Source of the DNA: JAIOQJ01 sp963718635
Lineage (GTDB): Bacteria > Planctomycetota > Planctomycetia > Gemmatales > Gemmataceae
Reading direction: 5' to 3'
NCBI GenBank assembly: GCA_963718635.1
Contig: OY970367.1
Span: 6,014,001 to 6,078,000, forward strand
DNA length: 64,000 nucleotides
Shown: positions 55,263-64,000 of the stretch, in pieces
Layout of the letters: each line of letters opens with the position of its first letter
How positions within the stretch are numbered: position 1 is the stretch's first letter
Translations under genes and position numbers: made by a program
Notes under the pieces: model-generated
Seen by the model: the letters and a program-made list of their open reading frames with translations, nothing else
Database searches by the model: none
What the model was told of the DNA's origin: nothing

Positions 55263-56948
55263 ATGAGCGAAAACCGCTGGTTCGATCGGGGTTGGCTCCT
55301 CTTTTGGGGCCTCGTTTCTTCCGTTTGGTGCCTGACGGCGGCCGAACGGTTAAGCGCCACCTTTGACGAGCCCTTTTATCTACGCAATGGTCTACACGCC
55401 TGGCGTACCGGCAGCTGCAATCTTTTGATGCATGCCGGGACGATGCCCCTGCCGACGAACGTCGAGTTATTGCCCGTCTATGTTTGGGAAGAACTACGCG
55501 GTCAACCTTTTAACGTTGAAACCGAATTCGAAACCGTTTTACAGACCGCAAGAGCCGCCAATCTCTTTTTCTGGTGGCTGCTCCTATACTTCACTTGGCG
55601 TTTAGGCCGACGCTTTGGCGGCCGCTGGGCAGGCTTGCTTGCAGTTCCGTTTGTGGCATGCGACCCGAACTTCCTCGCCCATGCCTCGCTGGCCACCACG
55701 GATATCGCCATCGCTGCGTGCTTGGGAATGTTTGTCGAATTTTACCTGAACGGGCGCGATCGGGAGTGGCGCTATCGGGTTGGCGTGCCCGCGCTCTGTT
55801 TCGGCCTAGCGCTTCTCGCGAAAGCCTCGGCTTTAGCTTTCAGCAGCATCGCTATGCTTGCCTTTGAACTCAACCGTTCGTGGAATCGACGCTGGTGGGA
55901 GGGCAAGAAAGGGCTGATACATCTAGCGAAGCTGTTCTGGCTCGACATGCGTCCTTTCCGCCGTGATTGGCGCAAATCCTGGGCCTGGGAATTGCCATGA
56001 CCTTCCTCTGGTGCGGCAGCGATTGGCGAACCGACCCGAACTTTGTTGCTGCGGCGAAGGGGCTGCCGCCGGGCACGCTGCACGATGTATCCCTCTGGAT
56101 TGCGGAACATCTGCCCATCTTCCCGAACGCCGGCGAAGGGCTCTGGTATCAAATTCAACATAACTTTCGCGGACACGGCTCGTACGTCTTAGGCCATTGG
56201 CATGCCCGGGCTGTCTGGTATTACTTCCCGTTGGCCCTGACCATGAAGTTGACGTTGCCCGTTCTGCTTTTGTTAGGGGCGACGCTGATTGTCAAGCCGC
56301 GCGCTTATTGGCATCCTCTAGGCTTGCTAGTTTTGATGCTCTTGCTTTTCACCATTAACTGCAGAGTTCAAATCGGCATACGGCTGGTGCTGCCGGTGCT
56401 TACTCTGCTGTTGGTTGCCTTGGCTGTGGCGCTTGCAAAAGCGTGGCCACGGCGACTATCGCCCCCGTCGGCCGCCGTCGGCATCGTTGCCGTCTGCGCT
56501 GCGATGCTGGTTCCTATGGCTGCGGTCTGGCCGCACGGACTATGCTATTTTAATCCCTTATGGGGCGGCTCGGAAACGGGGTATCAGTATCTAAGCGACT
56601 CGAATTATGATTGGGGTCAGGGCGTCCAGGATTTGGATGAATGGCGCGAACATCAGGGACATCCACCGCTGAAAGTCTGGTATTATGGCGCCGACCCGCG
56701 CCTGCTTCGACGCGCTGGACATTGCGCCGCTGCATGTCGCTGCGGTCAAGACGGAAGAGGATTTGCAGGCGCTGCTGCAAGGGAGCTATTTAGCGGTCGG
56801 CGTCACTTTGCTCTACTCAAACCCAGCTTTGACACCCGCCGCTGAGAGAGTCGTGCTTCTTCTCAAAGAGAAAAAGCCTGTTGCCCGGACGATGACTTTT
56901 TTCATTTACGATTTCACTCAGCCGACTGCGTTAGCTGCGAAACCCTGA
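55263..56948 (+). CDS. ArnT/PMT-type membrane glycosyltransferase, two frame breaks
   Basis: A GT-C fold glycosyltransferase using a lipid-linked sugar. The N-terminal loop has the acidic motif FDEPFYLRNG near residue 34. Many membrane helices follow, for example WWLLLYFTWRLG, LVLMLLLFTINC and VGIVAVCAAMLVPMAAVW. At about 55967 one base appears missing next to GGCGCAAA, and at about 56703 one appears extra in CCGCGCCTG. The three parts join smoothly (RRD to LAQILGLGIAM, and YYGADP to ACFDALDIAPL). The soluble C-terminal tail has SDSNYDWGQG. The stop overlaps the start of miaA by one base, so they are coupled. Confidence 0.78.
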
Positions 56949-57910
56949 TGCTCACTGATCCCTTTTCGAATGCGCTGATCATTACCGGTCCGACTGCGTC
57001 CGGGAAGTCCGCACTGGCGCTCGAATTCGCGGAGCGATCCAATGCCGAGATCATCGCGATGGATTCGATGACGCTCTATCGCGGCATGGACATCGGCACA
57101 GCCAAACCATCTCGGGAAGACCAGGCGCAGGTGCGCCATCACCTGATTGACCTTCTCGATCCTTGGGAAAGCGGCAACGTCGCCTGGTGGCTGGCCGAAG
57201 CTCGGCGTTGTTGTCGCGAAATCGAAGGGCGCGGGAAAAGAGCACTGTTTGTCGGCGGCACCCCTTTTTATTTGAAGGCGATTCTTCATGGGCTGTTCGA
57301 TGCCCCGGCCACTGACCCGGCTTTGCGTCGGGCGCTTGAATTAGAAGCCGAAGCCACGGGCGCCGCTGCCCTTCATGCTCGTTTATCGGCGGTCGATCCC
57401 GTCTCCGCAGCGCGTCTTCACCCGAATGATGTACGGCGTGTGGTGCGCGCTCTCGAAGTTTGGCACAGCACCGGGAAACCGCTTAGCGAATGGCAAAGCC
57501 AAGGCTGGTGGACATCTGAGGCGAGTGGCGAGCCGGGAGCGTCAGCGACTGGAGAAAAATCGCCGCGGATCGAAGAGCGTTGTCTCATCGTTGATCTACC
57601 TCGCGAGGAACTTTACGCCCGCATCGACGCCCGGGTGCAGGCGATGTTCGATAATGGCTGGGTGAATGAAGTTCGCCGTTTACGATCACTGCCTCGACCG
57701 CTCAGCCCGGAAGCGTCGAAAGCCCTCGGATATCGGGAAATCGCCGCGTTTCTGGATGGCGCGGGCTCCTTGGCGGAGACTATCGCCCTGATTCAAATGC
57801 GCAGCCGACAGTTTGCTAAGCGGCAGTTGACGTGGTTTCGGCTGACGCCCGGCCGGAAGTTGGAGAAAGGAAAATTGACAATCGGCCTCTGGCTTCGGAA
57901 AATGTCGTAG
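56948..57910 (+). CDS. miaA: tRNA dimethylallyltransferase
   Basis: MiaA adds a dimethylallyl group to A37 of tRNAs that read codons starting with U. The P-loop is IITGPTASGKSALALEFAE near residue 11, then DSMTLYRGMDIGTAKP near residue 38, RHHLIDLLDPWE near residue 61 and LFVGGTPFYLKAILHGLFD near residue 98. The tRNA-binding C-terminal part includes SKALGYREIAAFL near residue 256 and RSRQFAKRQLTWFR. It has 320 aa, the normal length. Its ATG overlaps the stop of the glycosyltransferase gene. An FHA gene follows 40 bases later. Confidence 0.93.
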   Translation: MLTDPFSNALIITGPTASGKSALALEFAERSNAEIIAMDSMTLYRGMDIGTAKPSREDQAQVRHHLIDLLDPWESGNVAWWLAEARRCCREIEGRGKRALFVGGTPFYLKAILHGLFDAPATDPALRRALELEAEATGAAALHARLSAVDPVSAARLHPNDVRRVVRALEVWHSTGKPLSEWQSQGWWTSEASGEPGASATGEKSPRIEERCLIVDLPREELYARIDARVQAMFDNGWVNEVRRLRSLPRPLSPEASKALGYREIAAFLDGAGSLAETIALIQMRSRQFAKRQLTWFRLTPGRKLEKGKLTIGLWLRKMS

Positions 57911-57950
57911 ATTGTTGGAAGCGTTTTGGCTGCCCTCTCTGGGGAATGCG

Positions 57951-58637
57951 ATGAAGAAAGTGACATTCCAGTGCCTCGAAGGCGTCGACAAGGGGCGCGT
58001 CTTCCGCGACCTGCCGATTCCGGTAACCATCGGCCGCGAAGAAGGCAACCAGCTCCGCTTGAACGACGAGCGCATAAGCCGATTTCATGCGAAGGTGCAG
58101 CAAGAAGATGGCGATGTCATCATTACCGATCTCGAGAGCACGAACGGCACTCGCGTTAATGGCTCGCCCATCCAGATTCGCCGACTTCGACCGGGCGACC
58201 AAGTAGGGATTGGCCGTTCCATGCTGCTGTATGGCACGCTCGAAGAGATTTCCGACCGCCGAGCAAGCGAGAAGCCGGCTCGCGCCAATGCTTCGGATGG
58301 GCCAACGGTGGCCGGCACGGTGCCAGGCGATGATCTCGACTTCGATGTCGGCGACCCGGGTTTCGGCAGCACGCGTTCCGAGAGTTATTGGGGCGCCAGT
58401 GATGCTGACCGGCCGCCGCTGCCGCAAAAACTCACGGCATCGCAGGCGGCGCGTTTAGCCGAGGTTTTCGACTACCTTCATCGCGGCATAACCATCGCTG
58501 TAGACAACATCGACGCCAACGAAGACGGCACCGTCGTCCGCCTCTCCTTCAACGAATGGCAGACGATTCAGACCGTCCAACTCTTTCTGGCTCGCTACAT
58601 GCGAGCGGTCGCCGAGCCGGACGACCATAAGGAATGA
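57951..58637 (+). CDS. FHA-domain protein, 228 aa
   Basis: The FHA domain, which binds phosphothreonine peptides, covers about residues 12-95: VTIGREEGNQLRL, then ERISRFHAKVQ and DLESTNGTRVNG, with the key Arg, Ser, His and Asn residues present. The linker is acidic and Gly/Ser-rich. The last 60 residues form a helical segment ending RYMRAVAEPDDHKE. The ATG at 57951 is preferred, because the in-frame upstream ATG at 57912 lies in the miaA/FHA gap. It is a likely effector of the many kinases of this organism. Confidence 0.83.
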   Translation: MKKVTFQCLEGVDKGRVFRDLPIPVTIGREEGNQLRLNDERISRFHAKVQQEDGDVIITDLESTNGTRVNGSPIQIRRLRPGDQVGIGRSMLLYGTLEEISDRRASEKPARANASDGPTVAGTVPGDDLDFDVGDPGFGSTRSESYWGASDADRPPLPQKLTASQAARLAEVFDYLHRGITIAVDNIDANEDGTVVRLSFNEWQTIQTVQLFLARYMRAVAEPDDHKE

Positions 58638-58716
58638 ACGGACTCGGTCACTTATCTATTGAAACTATCGTAAGTGAATCAAATTTTACATAACGCGCCA
58701 AGCCAACAAAATCCAT

Positions 58717-58841
58717 TTAGCCACGGATGAAACACAGAAAAAACACGGATAAAAACCGAAACGTTTGATAAGGCGATTTGGCGGGCACGCAATAAGACGT
58801 TTGATTTATCCGTGTTTCGTCCGTGTTTCATCCGTGGCTAA
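58717..58841. repeat. Inverted repeat with CCACGGATGAAACAC and ACACGGAT motifs
   Basis: The arm 58717-58754 and the arm 58805-58841 are near reverse complements, each containing the repeated word ACACGGAT. This word is typical of widespread intergenic repeats in bacteria. The block sits between the FHA gene and the convergent epimerase gene and could help end both transcripts. Confidence 0.75.
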
Positions 58842-58855
58842 TGAACTTCCAATTT

Positions 58856-59796
58856 TCAGCGTTGGCTCCGATACCATTCGAGCGTTTGCCGCAGGCCTTC
58901 TTCGAAATTCACTACCGGCTCATAGCCGAGCTCGGCACGCGTGCGCGAAATATCGGCTAGCGAAAAGCGCGGATCGCCCTGGCGCGGTGTGCCGAACAGT
59001 GGCGCAGGTCTTTGCCGAGAATATGGTTCAGCGCGTTGATGAGGTCCAAAAGGGTGACATTGCGACCGGTGCCGACGTTGAACACTTTTCCCGAAACATT
59101 GGGCGCTTCCGATGCTTTCAACATCGCCTGTACCGCGTTGGCCACGTAAGTGAAGTCGCGGCAGTGACCGCCGTCGCCGTTGACTGTCGGTTGCTTGCCC
59201 TGGCTCATCAGCGCCGTGAAGATGGCGATGACGCCTGAGTAAGGGCTATCCGCGCGTTGGCGGGGCCCGAAGATATTGAAGAAACGCAACCGCACGGTTT
59301 CGATGCCGTACGAAGAAGCGAAAGCCTGCATGTAATACTCGCCCGCCAGCTTCGCTGCTGCATAAGGCGACAAGGCGTTGAGCGGTTGATCTTCCTTCTG
59401 CCCGGTTTCATTGGAGGCGCCGCCGTAGGCGCTGGAACTGGCGGCGAACACGACGCGTTCGACGCCGGCTTTTCGCGCTTCATCAAGTACCAATAGCGTG
59501 CCTGTCGCGCAAGCCGCATGAGACAACGGCGGGTTTTCAATACTCCGCGCGACCGATGCGAGGGCGCCCAGATGAAAGATGACCTGACAACCTTGCACGG
59601 CGTTGGCTACCGTGGCCGCATCGGTTATTGATCCCTCCACCAGCTCAATACGCGAACAGTGGTGACTGATGTTGCCACGCAAGCCAGTACTAAAATCATC
59701 CAATACTCGAACCCGGCTTCCTCGTTCAACCAGCGCGTCGACGAGATGGGAACCAATGAATCCCGCGCCGCCCGTGACGAGACACAACTTGTCCAT
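58856..59796 (-). CDS. NAD-dependent sugar-nucleotide epimerase/dehydratase, one frame break
   Basis: This is an extended SDR similar to UDP-glucose 4-epimerase. The cofactor motif is VTGGAGFIGSHLVDALVERG near residue 7. The catalytic region has FAASSSAYGG near residue 118 and SPYAAAKLAGE near residue 143 (YxxxK). The frame loses one base at about 59001, in CTGCGCCAC; continuing in the next frame gives LFGTPRQGDPRFSLADISR, then ELGYEPVVNFEEGLRQTLEW, the usual C-terminus, to a TGA at 58856. Without the correction the protein would stop near 58966. A nucleotide sugar is the likely substrate, probably for envelope polysaccharide. Confidence 0.83.
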
Positions 59797-60015
59797 GAGA
59801 GAGTCCGTTCTAAGTGATCAATGGCGATGATAAGGCGGAAAACGGCTTATTATAAACATCGGCATGACGAAAGCAGCGCCGCTTTTGGGTTCGCAAGCCG
59901 AAACACACGACAATTCCATACCGACCAGCCATCCCGTCCAACTTGTGAAATTTTTCACAATCTCTCTTGAAAGCGCTTTGTCGTTTCTCAAAATAAGGGA
60001 AAGAGACGGAACAGC

Positions 60016-60213
60016 ATGGAAGGTGAAAAGCGACCGCCGCTTCCTCAATGGGGGATGGCGGCCAGTGCCGGATCGACGTTAGTTGGCTGCGTCATTGGCG
60101 GCATATTTCTCGATATGGAATTCGGCTGGTCGCCTTGGGCGACGCTGGCTGGAATCGGCCTTGGCCTTATTAGCTGTATCAGCATCTTGATGCTGGCGGC
60201 CAAACGGAGCTAG
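60016..60213 (+). CDS. atpZ: AtpZ-type F1Fo ATPase accessory protein, 65 aa
   Basis: A short protein with two membrane helices: ASAGSTLVGCVIGGIFLDM near residue 16 and WATLAGIGLGLISCISILML near residue 41. This is the AtpZ/AtpI family that sits at the start of many ATP synthase operons and helps c-ring assembly or ion supply. A strong ATG at 60016 follows a purine-rich stretch. The operon continues with an AtpI-like gene and atpB. Confidence 0.75.
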   Translation: MEGEKRPPLPQWGMAASAGSTLVGCVIGGIFLDMEFGWSPWATLAGIGLGLISCISILMLAAKRS

Positions 60214-60237
60214 GGGCTTCTGACTGGCGAATTGAAA

Positions 60238-60639
60238 ATGAAACGCTTAGGCCTTATGACGCTGATCGTGCTTGTCGTTTGGCTGGCTTCAGCTGTCCCG
60301 GCGGCACTCTTTGTTGATGGCGCTCCGATTTTGGTTACGTTGATAGCGGCATTGGTCTGTCTCGCTCCATCAGGTTTGACGTTAGTGTTGCTGGATTGGG
60401 TGCATAAACGGAGTGCCGAGGAACGTATTGTTGCAACGTTGGCCGCGCCATTTATCCGGATGATTGTTGCTGGGGGCGGTGGCATTGCTCTCTATTATTT
60501 GTCGCCTTTGATTAATGCACATGGCTTGTCGTTCATCAGTTGGATTGTGGTCTTCTACCTGGTGACCCTAGCCGTTGAGACTCGACTGCTCTACATCGAT
60601 ACAACCTATTCGGCGCCGGCCGAACTCTCGAACCGATAA
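60238..60639 (+). CDS. AtpI-like membrane protein, 133 aa
   Basis: Four membrane helices are visible: MTLIVLVVWLASAVPAALFV, PILVTLIAALVCLAPSGLTL, MIVAGGGGIALYYL and FISWIVVFYLVTLAVETRLL. The position between atpZ and atpB matches the AtpI-like subunit found there in other planctomycete operons. Sequence identity to classical AtpI is weak. The ATG at 60238 follows a TTG that is also possible. Confidence 0.65.
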   Translation: MKRLGLMTLIVLVVWLASAVPAALFVDGAPILVTLIAALVCLAPSGLTLVLLDWVHKRSAEERIVATLAAPFIRMIVAGGGGIALYYLSPLINAHGLSFISWIVVFYLVTLAVETRLLYIDTTYSAPAELSNR

Positions 60640-60653
60640 TTGAGCTGATACGC

Positions 60654-61502
60654 ATGGCTTCTGAATCCGGATTCAACCCGATCTTGCATGTGGTGGACGC
60701 ATGGGAGATCGAGCTATTCGAAACGGCTCATGTCGGCTTCCATCTTCCGTTCGGAACTACGAAATTCCAGCTGTTGATCCTGTTGTCCGGCCTCATCGTC
60801 GCCATCGCTTTCATCTGGCTAGCGAGGCGAATCAAGTCCGGCGAGCCGCCACGCGGCAAGCTGTGGAATTTTTTGGAAATGATTTTGCTGTTCATTCGCG
60901 ATGAAGTCGTTCGGCCATCCATCGGCGAACACGACTACAAGCGTTTTCTGCCTTATTTATGGACGCTTTTCTTCTTCATCCTGGTGATGAACCTGCTCGG
61001 CATGATTCCGTTTCTCGGCTCGGCATCCGCCAGCTTGGCGGTCACGATCGTGCTGGCGGGCATTAGCTTCATCGTGATTCATTACAACGGCATCGTGGCC
61101 AACCATGGCTTCTTGAACTACATGAAGACCTTCGTGCCGCACGTCGATACCAGTGACCCGGTGATGAAGATCATGGGCCCACCGTTATTAGTTGGCCTGT
61201 TCTTTCTCGAAGTCCTCGGCGCGCTGATTCGCGGAGTCGTGTTAGCCGTCCGTCTGTTCGCCAACATGTTGGCAGGGCATACGGCCTTGGTCGTCATCCT
61301 GTCCTTCATTATGATGGCGGGCCAAGCGGCCGCGGCCGGATCTTCGCAGGCCAATATGTTCTTCTGGCCGATTACGATTTCGAGCGTGGTTATGGTTACG
61401 CTCCTAAGCTTGTTGGAGCTGTTTGTCGCCTGCCTGCAGGCGTTCGTCTTTACGTTTTTGACGGCAATCTTCATTGGCCTGGCCATGCATCCGCAGCATT
61501 GA
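60654..61502 (+). CDS. atpB: ATP synthase subunit a
   Basis: Subunit a forms the ion half-channels beside the c-ring. The conserved arginine is in VVLAVRLFANMLAGH near residue 200, with the following helix LLELFVACLQAFVFTFLTAI near residue 250. The N-terminal region has a soluble stretch to FQLLILLSGLIVAIAF. The 282-residue length is normal. It is 14 bases after the AtpI-like gene and 41 bases before atpE. Confidence 0.93.
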   Translation: MASESGFNPILHVVDAWEIELFETAHVGFHLPFGTTKFQLLILLSGLIVAIAFIWLARRIKSGEPPRGKLWNFLEMILLFIRDEVVRPSIGEHDYKRFLPYLWTLFFFILVMNLLGMIPFLGSASASLAVTIVLAGISFIVIHYNGIVANHGFLNYMKTFVPHVDTSDPVMKIMGPPLLVGLFFLEVLGALIRGVVLAVRLFANMLAGHTALVVILSFIMMAGQAAAAGSSQANMFFWPITISSVVMVTLLSLLELFVACLQAFVFTFLTAIFIGLAMHPQH

Positions 61503-61543
61503 TTTTTTTTGAACCTCTCAAACATTGTGGAGAAAGTGAACCC

Positions 61544-61855
61544 ATGACCCTCGCTTCTCGAGTTCTGTTCGTACTTGGCGTTATTTTGCTCGCTACCCCG
61601 ATGGCTTCCGCCGCCGATAACAATCCCAATTGGGCCGGCTTGGGCACTGGCATCGGCATGGGTCTGGCTGTCTTCGGCGCAGGCGTCGGCATCGGGCTCA
61701 TCGGCTTCGCGGCTCTTTCGGGCATCGCCCGCCAGCCTGAGCAAGCCGGCAAGATTCAAGGGGCGATGTACGTCCTCGCGGCTCTCGTCGAAGGCGCTGC
61801 GATTGTCGCGCTGTTGCTTTGCTTCGTCGTCGCTGCCCGCATCATGGGTGGTTGA
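61544..61855 (+). CDS. atpE: ATP synthase subunit c with N-terminal signal-like segment
   Basis: Subunit c forms the rotor ring. Two helices flank the polar loop: GIGMGLAVFGAGVGIGLIGF and VLAALVEGAAIVALLLCFVV, with the ion-binding Glu in LVEGAAI. The loop ARQPEQ is conserved. The protein is longer than usual because MTLASRVLFVLGVILLATP (then Ala-Ser-Ala) acts as a signal or leader, as seen in other planctomycetes. I chose the ATG at 61544, which follows GGAGAAAG. Confidence 0.92.
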   Translation: MTLASRVLFVLGVILLATPMASAADNNPNWAGLGTGIGMGLAVFGAGVGIGLIGFAALSGIARQPEQAGKIQGAMYVLAALVEGAAIVALLLCFVVAARIMGG

Positions 61856-61885
61856 TTCAAGAGTATTCAGTTTCGAGGGGCAACG

Positions 61886-62560
61886 ATGGATACCGGTCTA
61901 ATGCGCCGATTGGCGATTATCCTGGCACTCATGTTCAGCGTGGCAGTGGCGCCGAACGCTGCAGCTGGCGTCAAGGGTGTCAGCCATGACTCGGAAGATC
62001 CCGCCGAAGATGTGAAAATGACCGCCAAGAAGGAAGAGATTAAAGCCGAGCATACGAGCGGTCTGACGCGCTACGACTTAGGCATCTGGACGCTTGTCGT
62101 TTTCGGTCTGCTGTTCTTGATTTTATCGAAGACTGCCTGGAAGCCGATCATGGCCGGCTTGCAAAAGCGAGAGGATACGCTTACTGCGTTTCATACGGAT
62201 GCGGAGAAAGCTCGGGCCGAGGCGGAGCGACTATTGCAGGAAGTGAAAGCGCAGCGAGCCAAGGCGAACGAAGAAGTTGTGGCCATCATTGCCGAAGCTC
62301 GTCGTGATGCCGATGCCTTCCGGGATGCGGAGAAGGTGCGGACCGCAGCCGATATTCAAGCGGAGCGCGATCGACTCAAGCGCGAGATTGCGACGGCGCG
62401 AGATCAAGCGCTATCGGAGATTTGGGAGAAAACGGTCCAGCTTGCGGCACTCGTTTCATCGAAGACCATCGGCCGTGTCGTCTCCGCAGACGATCATCGC
62501 CGGTTGATCGATGAATCCCTGGCGGAACTGAACCAACGGCTCACCGGCTCGCAAGTTTGA
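61886..62560 (+). CDS. atpF: ATP synthase subunit b
   Basis: Subunit b forms the peripheral stalk. After an N-terminal signal-like segment (IILALMFSVAVAP) and an acidic stretch comes the membrane helix LGIWTLVVFGLLFLILSKT near residue 65, then a long charged coiled coil (about residues 88-190). The C-terminus is ADDHRRLIDESLAELNQRL. The length of 224 aa is longer than the E. coli form because of the extra N-terminus. It is 30 bases after atpE and 17 bases before atpH. Confidence 0.9.
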   Translation: MDTGLMRRLAIILALMFSVAVAPNAAAGVKGVSHDSEDPAEDVKMTAKKEEIKAEHTSGLTRYDLGIWTLVVFGLLFLILSKTAWKPIMAGLQKREDTLTAFHTDAEKARAEAERLLQEVKAQRAKANEEVVAIIAEARRDADAFRDAEKVRTAADIQAERDRLKREIATARDQALSEIWEKTVQLAALVSSKTIGRVVSADDHRRLIDESLAELNQRLTGSQV

Positions 62561-62577
62561 ATCGAAGGAGACTCTCC

Positions 62578-63285
62578 GTGGAAATGACGCGCTCTTTCGA
62601 TGAATCCGTCAAAGTTGGCCAAGTGATTGACAGCGGTGAGATGTCGCGCGACGGCAAGCTCTACGAAGAAATTCTGCTCGAAACCAGCCCGAACCGTGTT
62701 TCCGCCCGGCTATCCGAAATCTATGCCGAAGCGTTGCTGGATGTGGCGACAAAGCAGGGCAAAGACAAAGAAGTCGGCGATGAGTTCGAATCGCTGGTTC
62801 ACGATGTTTTCGATAAAAGCCCCGATCTGGAAACGTTCTTCGCCAACCCGGCGGTGCATCGACGCCGGAAAACCGAAGTCATCGATAAATCAATTGCCGG
62901 GAACTGCTCGCCCTTGCTCGAAGATTTCCTGAAACTTCTATGCAAACACGACCGGATGCAGTTATTACGCCTTGTAGCGATTTCTTACCAAGCTCTTCGC
63001 GATAAAGCTGCCAAACGCGTCCGTATCCTGGTCGAGTCGGCCGTTCGCTTGGATGCCGATCAGCTCGAACGGCTGCGAAAGATTTTGGCAGACGATCTGC
63101 ACGAAGAGCCGATATTGATTAACCGGGTTCGACCCGAATTGCTGGGCGGCGTGCTGTTGCACGTCGGCGACAAAGTGTTCGACGCCACCGTCCGCTATCG
63201 GCTCGATACTCTCCGTACACAGTTTTTGGCAAGAGGCAGTCATGAGATTCAAACCGGACGAGATCGTTTCAGTTCTAACGTCTGA
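62578..63285 (+). CDS. atpH: ATP synthase subunit delta
   Basis: Delta joins the stalk to the alpha3beta3 head. The N-terminal helical bundle includes YAEALLDVATKQGKDKEVG near residue 50, and the C-terminal part RRKTEVIDKSIAGNCSPLLE and RPELLGGVLLHVGDKVFD near residue 180. A GTG at 62578 is 7 bases after AAGGAG, so it is preferred over the ATG two codons later. The gene overlaps the start of atpA by 44 bases, an unusually long overlap. Confidence 0.9.
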   Translation: MEMTRSFDESVKVGQVIDSGEMSRDGKLYEEILLETSPNRVSARLSEIYAEALLDVATKQGKDKEVGDEFESLVHDVFDKSPDLETFFANPAVHRRRKTEVIDKSIAGNCSPLLEDFLKLLCKHDRMQLLRLVAISYQALRDKAAKRVRILVESAVRLDADQLERLRKILADDLHEEPILINRVRPELLGGVLLHVGDKVFDATVRYRLDTLRTQFLARGSHEIQTGRDRFSSNV

Positions 63286-64000
63286 ACTCTCCGAGTTCCG
63301 CACGCAGTACGATACCCGCGAAGTGGGCCGGGTGCTCGAAGTCGGCGACGGCATTGCGCGCGTCTATGGCCTATCGGGCGTCATGGCCGGCGAACTGGTC
63401 GAGTTCAGCGCGACTGGCGTGCGCGGCCTCGCGTTCAACCTTGAAGAAAGTTCGGTCAGCATCATCATTCTCGGCGATTATCTTAAAATCGCCGAGGGGG
63501 ACGAAGTTCGCACGACAGGCAAGTTGCTGAGCGTGCCGGTCGGCGAAGCGATGATCGGCCGCGTCGTCGATCCGCTGGGCAACCCGGTTGACGGCAAAGG
63601 CCCGATCATCACCGATCAGTTTCGGCCTATCGAAACCACTGCACCCGGCATCGCCGAACGACAGCCGGTCAAGCAGCCGTTGCAAACAGGCATCAAAGCC
63701 GTCGATTCGATGACACCGGTTGGTCGCGGACAACGCGAGTTGATCATCGGCGATCGCAAGACGGGCAAGACGGCTATCGCCATCGATACCATCATCAATC
63801 AAAAATCCGAGAACGTCATCTGCGTTTACGTCGCCTGCGGGCAGATGCAATCGAAGATCGCCCAGATCGTTGAAGACCTACGCCGCAATGGCGCTCTGGA
63901 TTATACGATCGTGGTGGTTTCTTCGTCAGCCGATGCCGCCCCGTTGCAATACATCGCGCCTTACGCGGGCACGGCGATGGCAGAATACTTCATGTACCAA
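63242..64000 (+). CDS. atpA: ATP synthase subunit alpha, 5' part only
   Basis: The alpha subunit of the F1 head, cut by the window end. It starts MRFKPDEIVSVLTSELSEF, close to the classical N-terminus, and continues with GRVLEVGDGIARVYGLSG near residue 29. The P-loop is GDRKTGKTAI near residue 165. The reading frame is open to 64000. Its ATG lies inside atpH, 44 bases before that stop. It would be followed by atpG, atpD and atpC outside the window. Confidence 0.92.
   Translation, partial: MRFKPDEIVSVLTSELSEFRTQYDTREVGRVLEVGDGIARVYGLSGVMAGELVEFSATGVRGLAFNLEESSVSIIILGDYLKIAEGDEVRTTGKLLSVPVGEAMIGRVVDPLGNPVDGKGPIITDQFRPIETTAPGIAERQPVKQPLQTGIKAVDSMTPVGRGQRELIIGDRKTGKTAIAIDTIINQKSENVICVYVACGQMQSKIAQIVEDLRRNGALDYTIVVVSSSADAAPLQYIAPYAGTAMAEYFMYQ

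Noticed and set aside
1..64000. tRNA or rRNA genes
   Set aside because: I scanned the intergenic stretches for T-loop-like GGTTCGAATCC and rRNA-like blocks and saw none; a tRNAscan run would settle this.

Overview
The window looks like chromosomal DNA of a planctomycete (phylum Planctomycetota), moderately GC-rich. The evidence is the gene content: two large PVC-type heme-binding dehydrogenases with a C-terminal CxxCH domain, a Ser/Thr kinase fused to two sulfatase-modifying-factor domains, an FG-GAP protein, ATP synthase c and b subunits with N-terminal signal-like segments, and an isolated mraZ outside any division cluster. The genus cannot be fixed from the sequence alone.

Layout. 0-2 kb: 3' half of a RecD2-like helicase and two small unknowns. 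2-10 kb: a PVC cytochrome protein, a PD-(D/E)XK-like protein, an overlapping pair of small genes and a kinase-SUMF1 fusion. 10-15.7 kb: Uma2-like and FG-GAP proteins, a HEPN/BolA-like pair, PHP and SDR enzymes. 15.7-23.2 kb (minus): gyrB, a run of c-heme protein, degenerate HtrA-like protein and intact trypsin-like/PDZ protease, then ilvB. 23.2-24.4 kb: a non-coding hairpin array. 24.4-33.8 kb: mraZ with its operator, PIG-L deacetylase, proB, a DUF892 protein, an FAD/Rieske oxidoreductase, a methyltransferase and serS. 33.8-34.9 kb: a second hairpin array and a tandem repeat. 35-44.3 kb: mobA, an exported lipoprotein, a Clp-N protein, guaB, gnd, a sugar-phosphate isomerase-like protein, a YdcZ-like transporter and a PEGA lipoprotein. 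44.4-47.7 kb: bamA, a MITE-like element and a third hairpin array. 47.8-55.1 kb (minus): a PVC dehydrogenase, a small unknown and a ~1290-residue unknown. 55.2-59.8 kb: a membrane glycosyltransferase, miaA, an FHA protein and a sugar epimerase. 60-64 kb: the F-type ATP synthase operon (atpZ, atpI-like gene, atpB, atpE, atpF, atpH, start of atpA).

Two features cut across the window. First, at least nine hairpins share the core GGAAATATTTCC and a neighbouring conserved box, while their arms vary in a compensatory way; they cluster in intergenic arrays that share a terminal module. Second, about 17 single-base frame breaks interrupt otherwise well-conserved genes, and most lie at or within a few bases of GCGC. 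These look like sequence errors or recent damage, not gene decay, and they affect how the kinase, bamA, glycosyltransferase, epimerase and 48-55 kb genes should be read.
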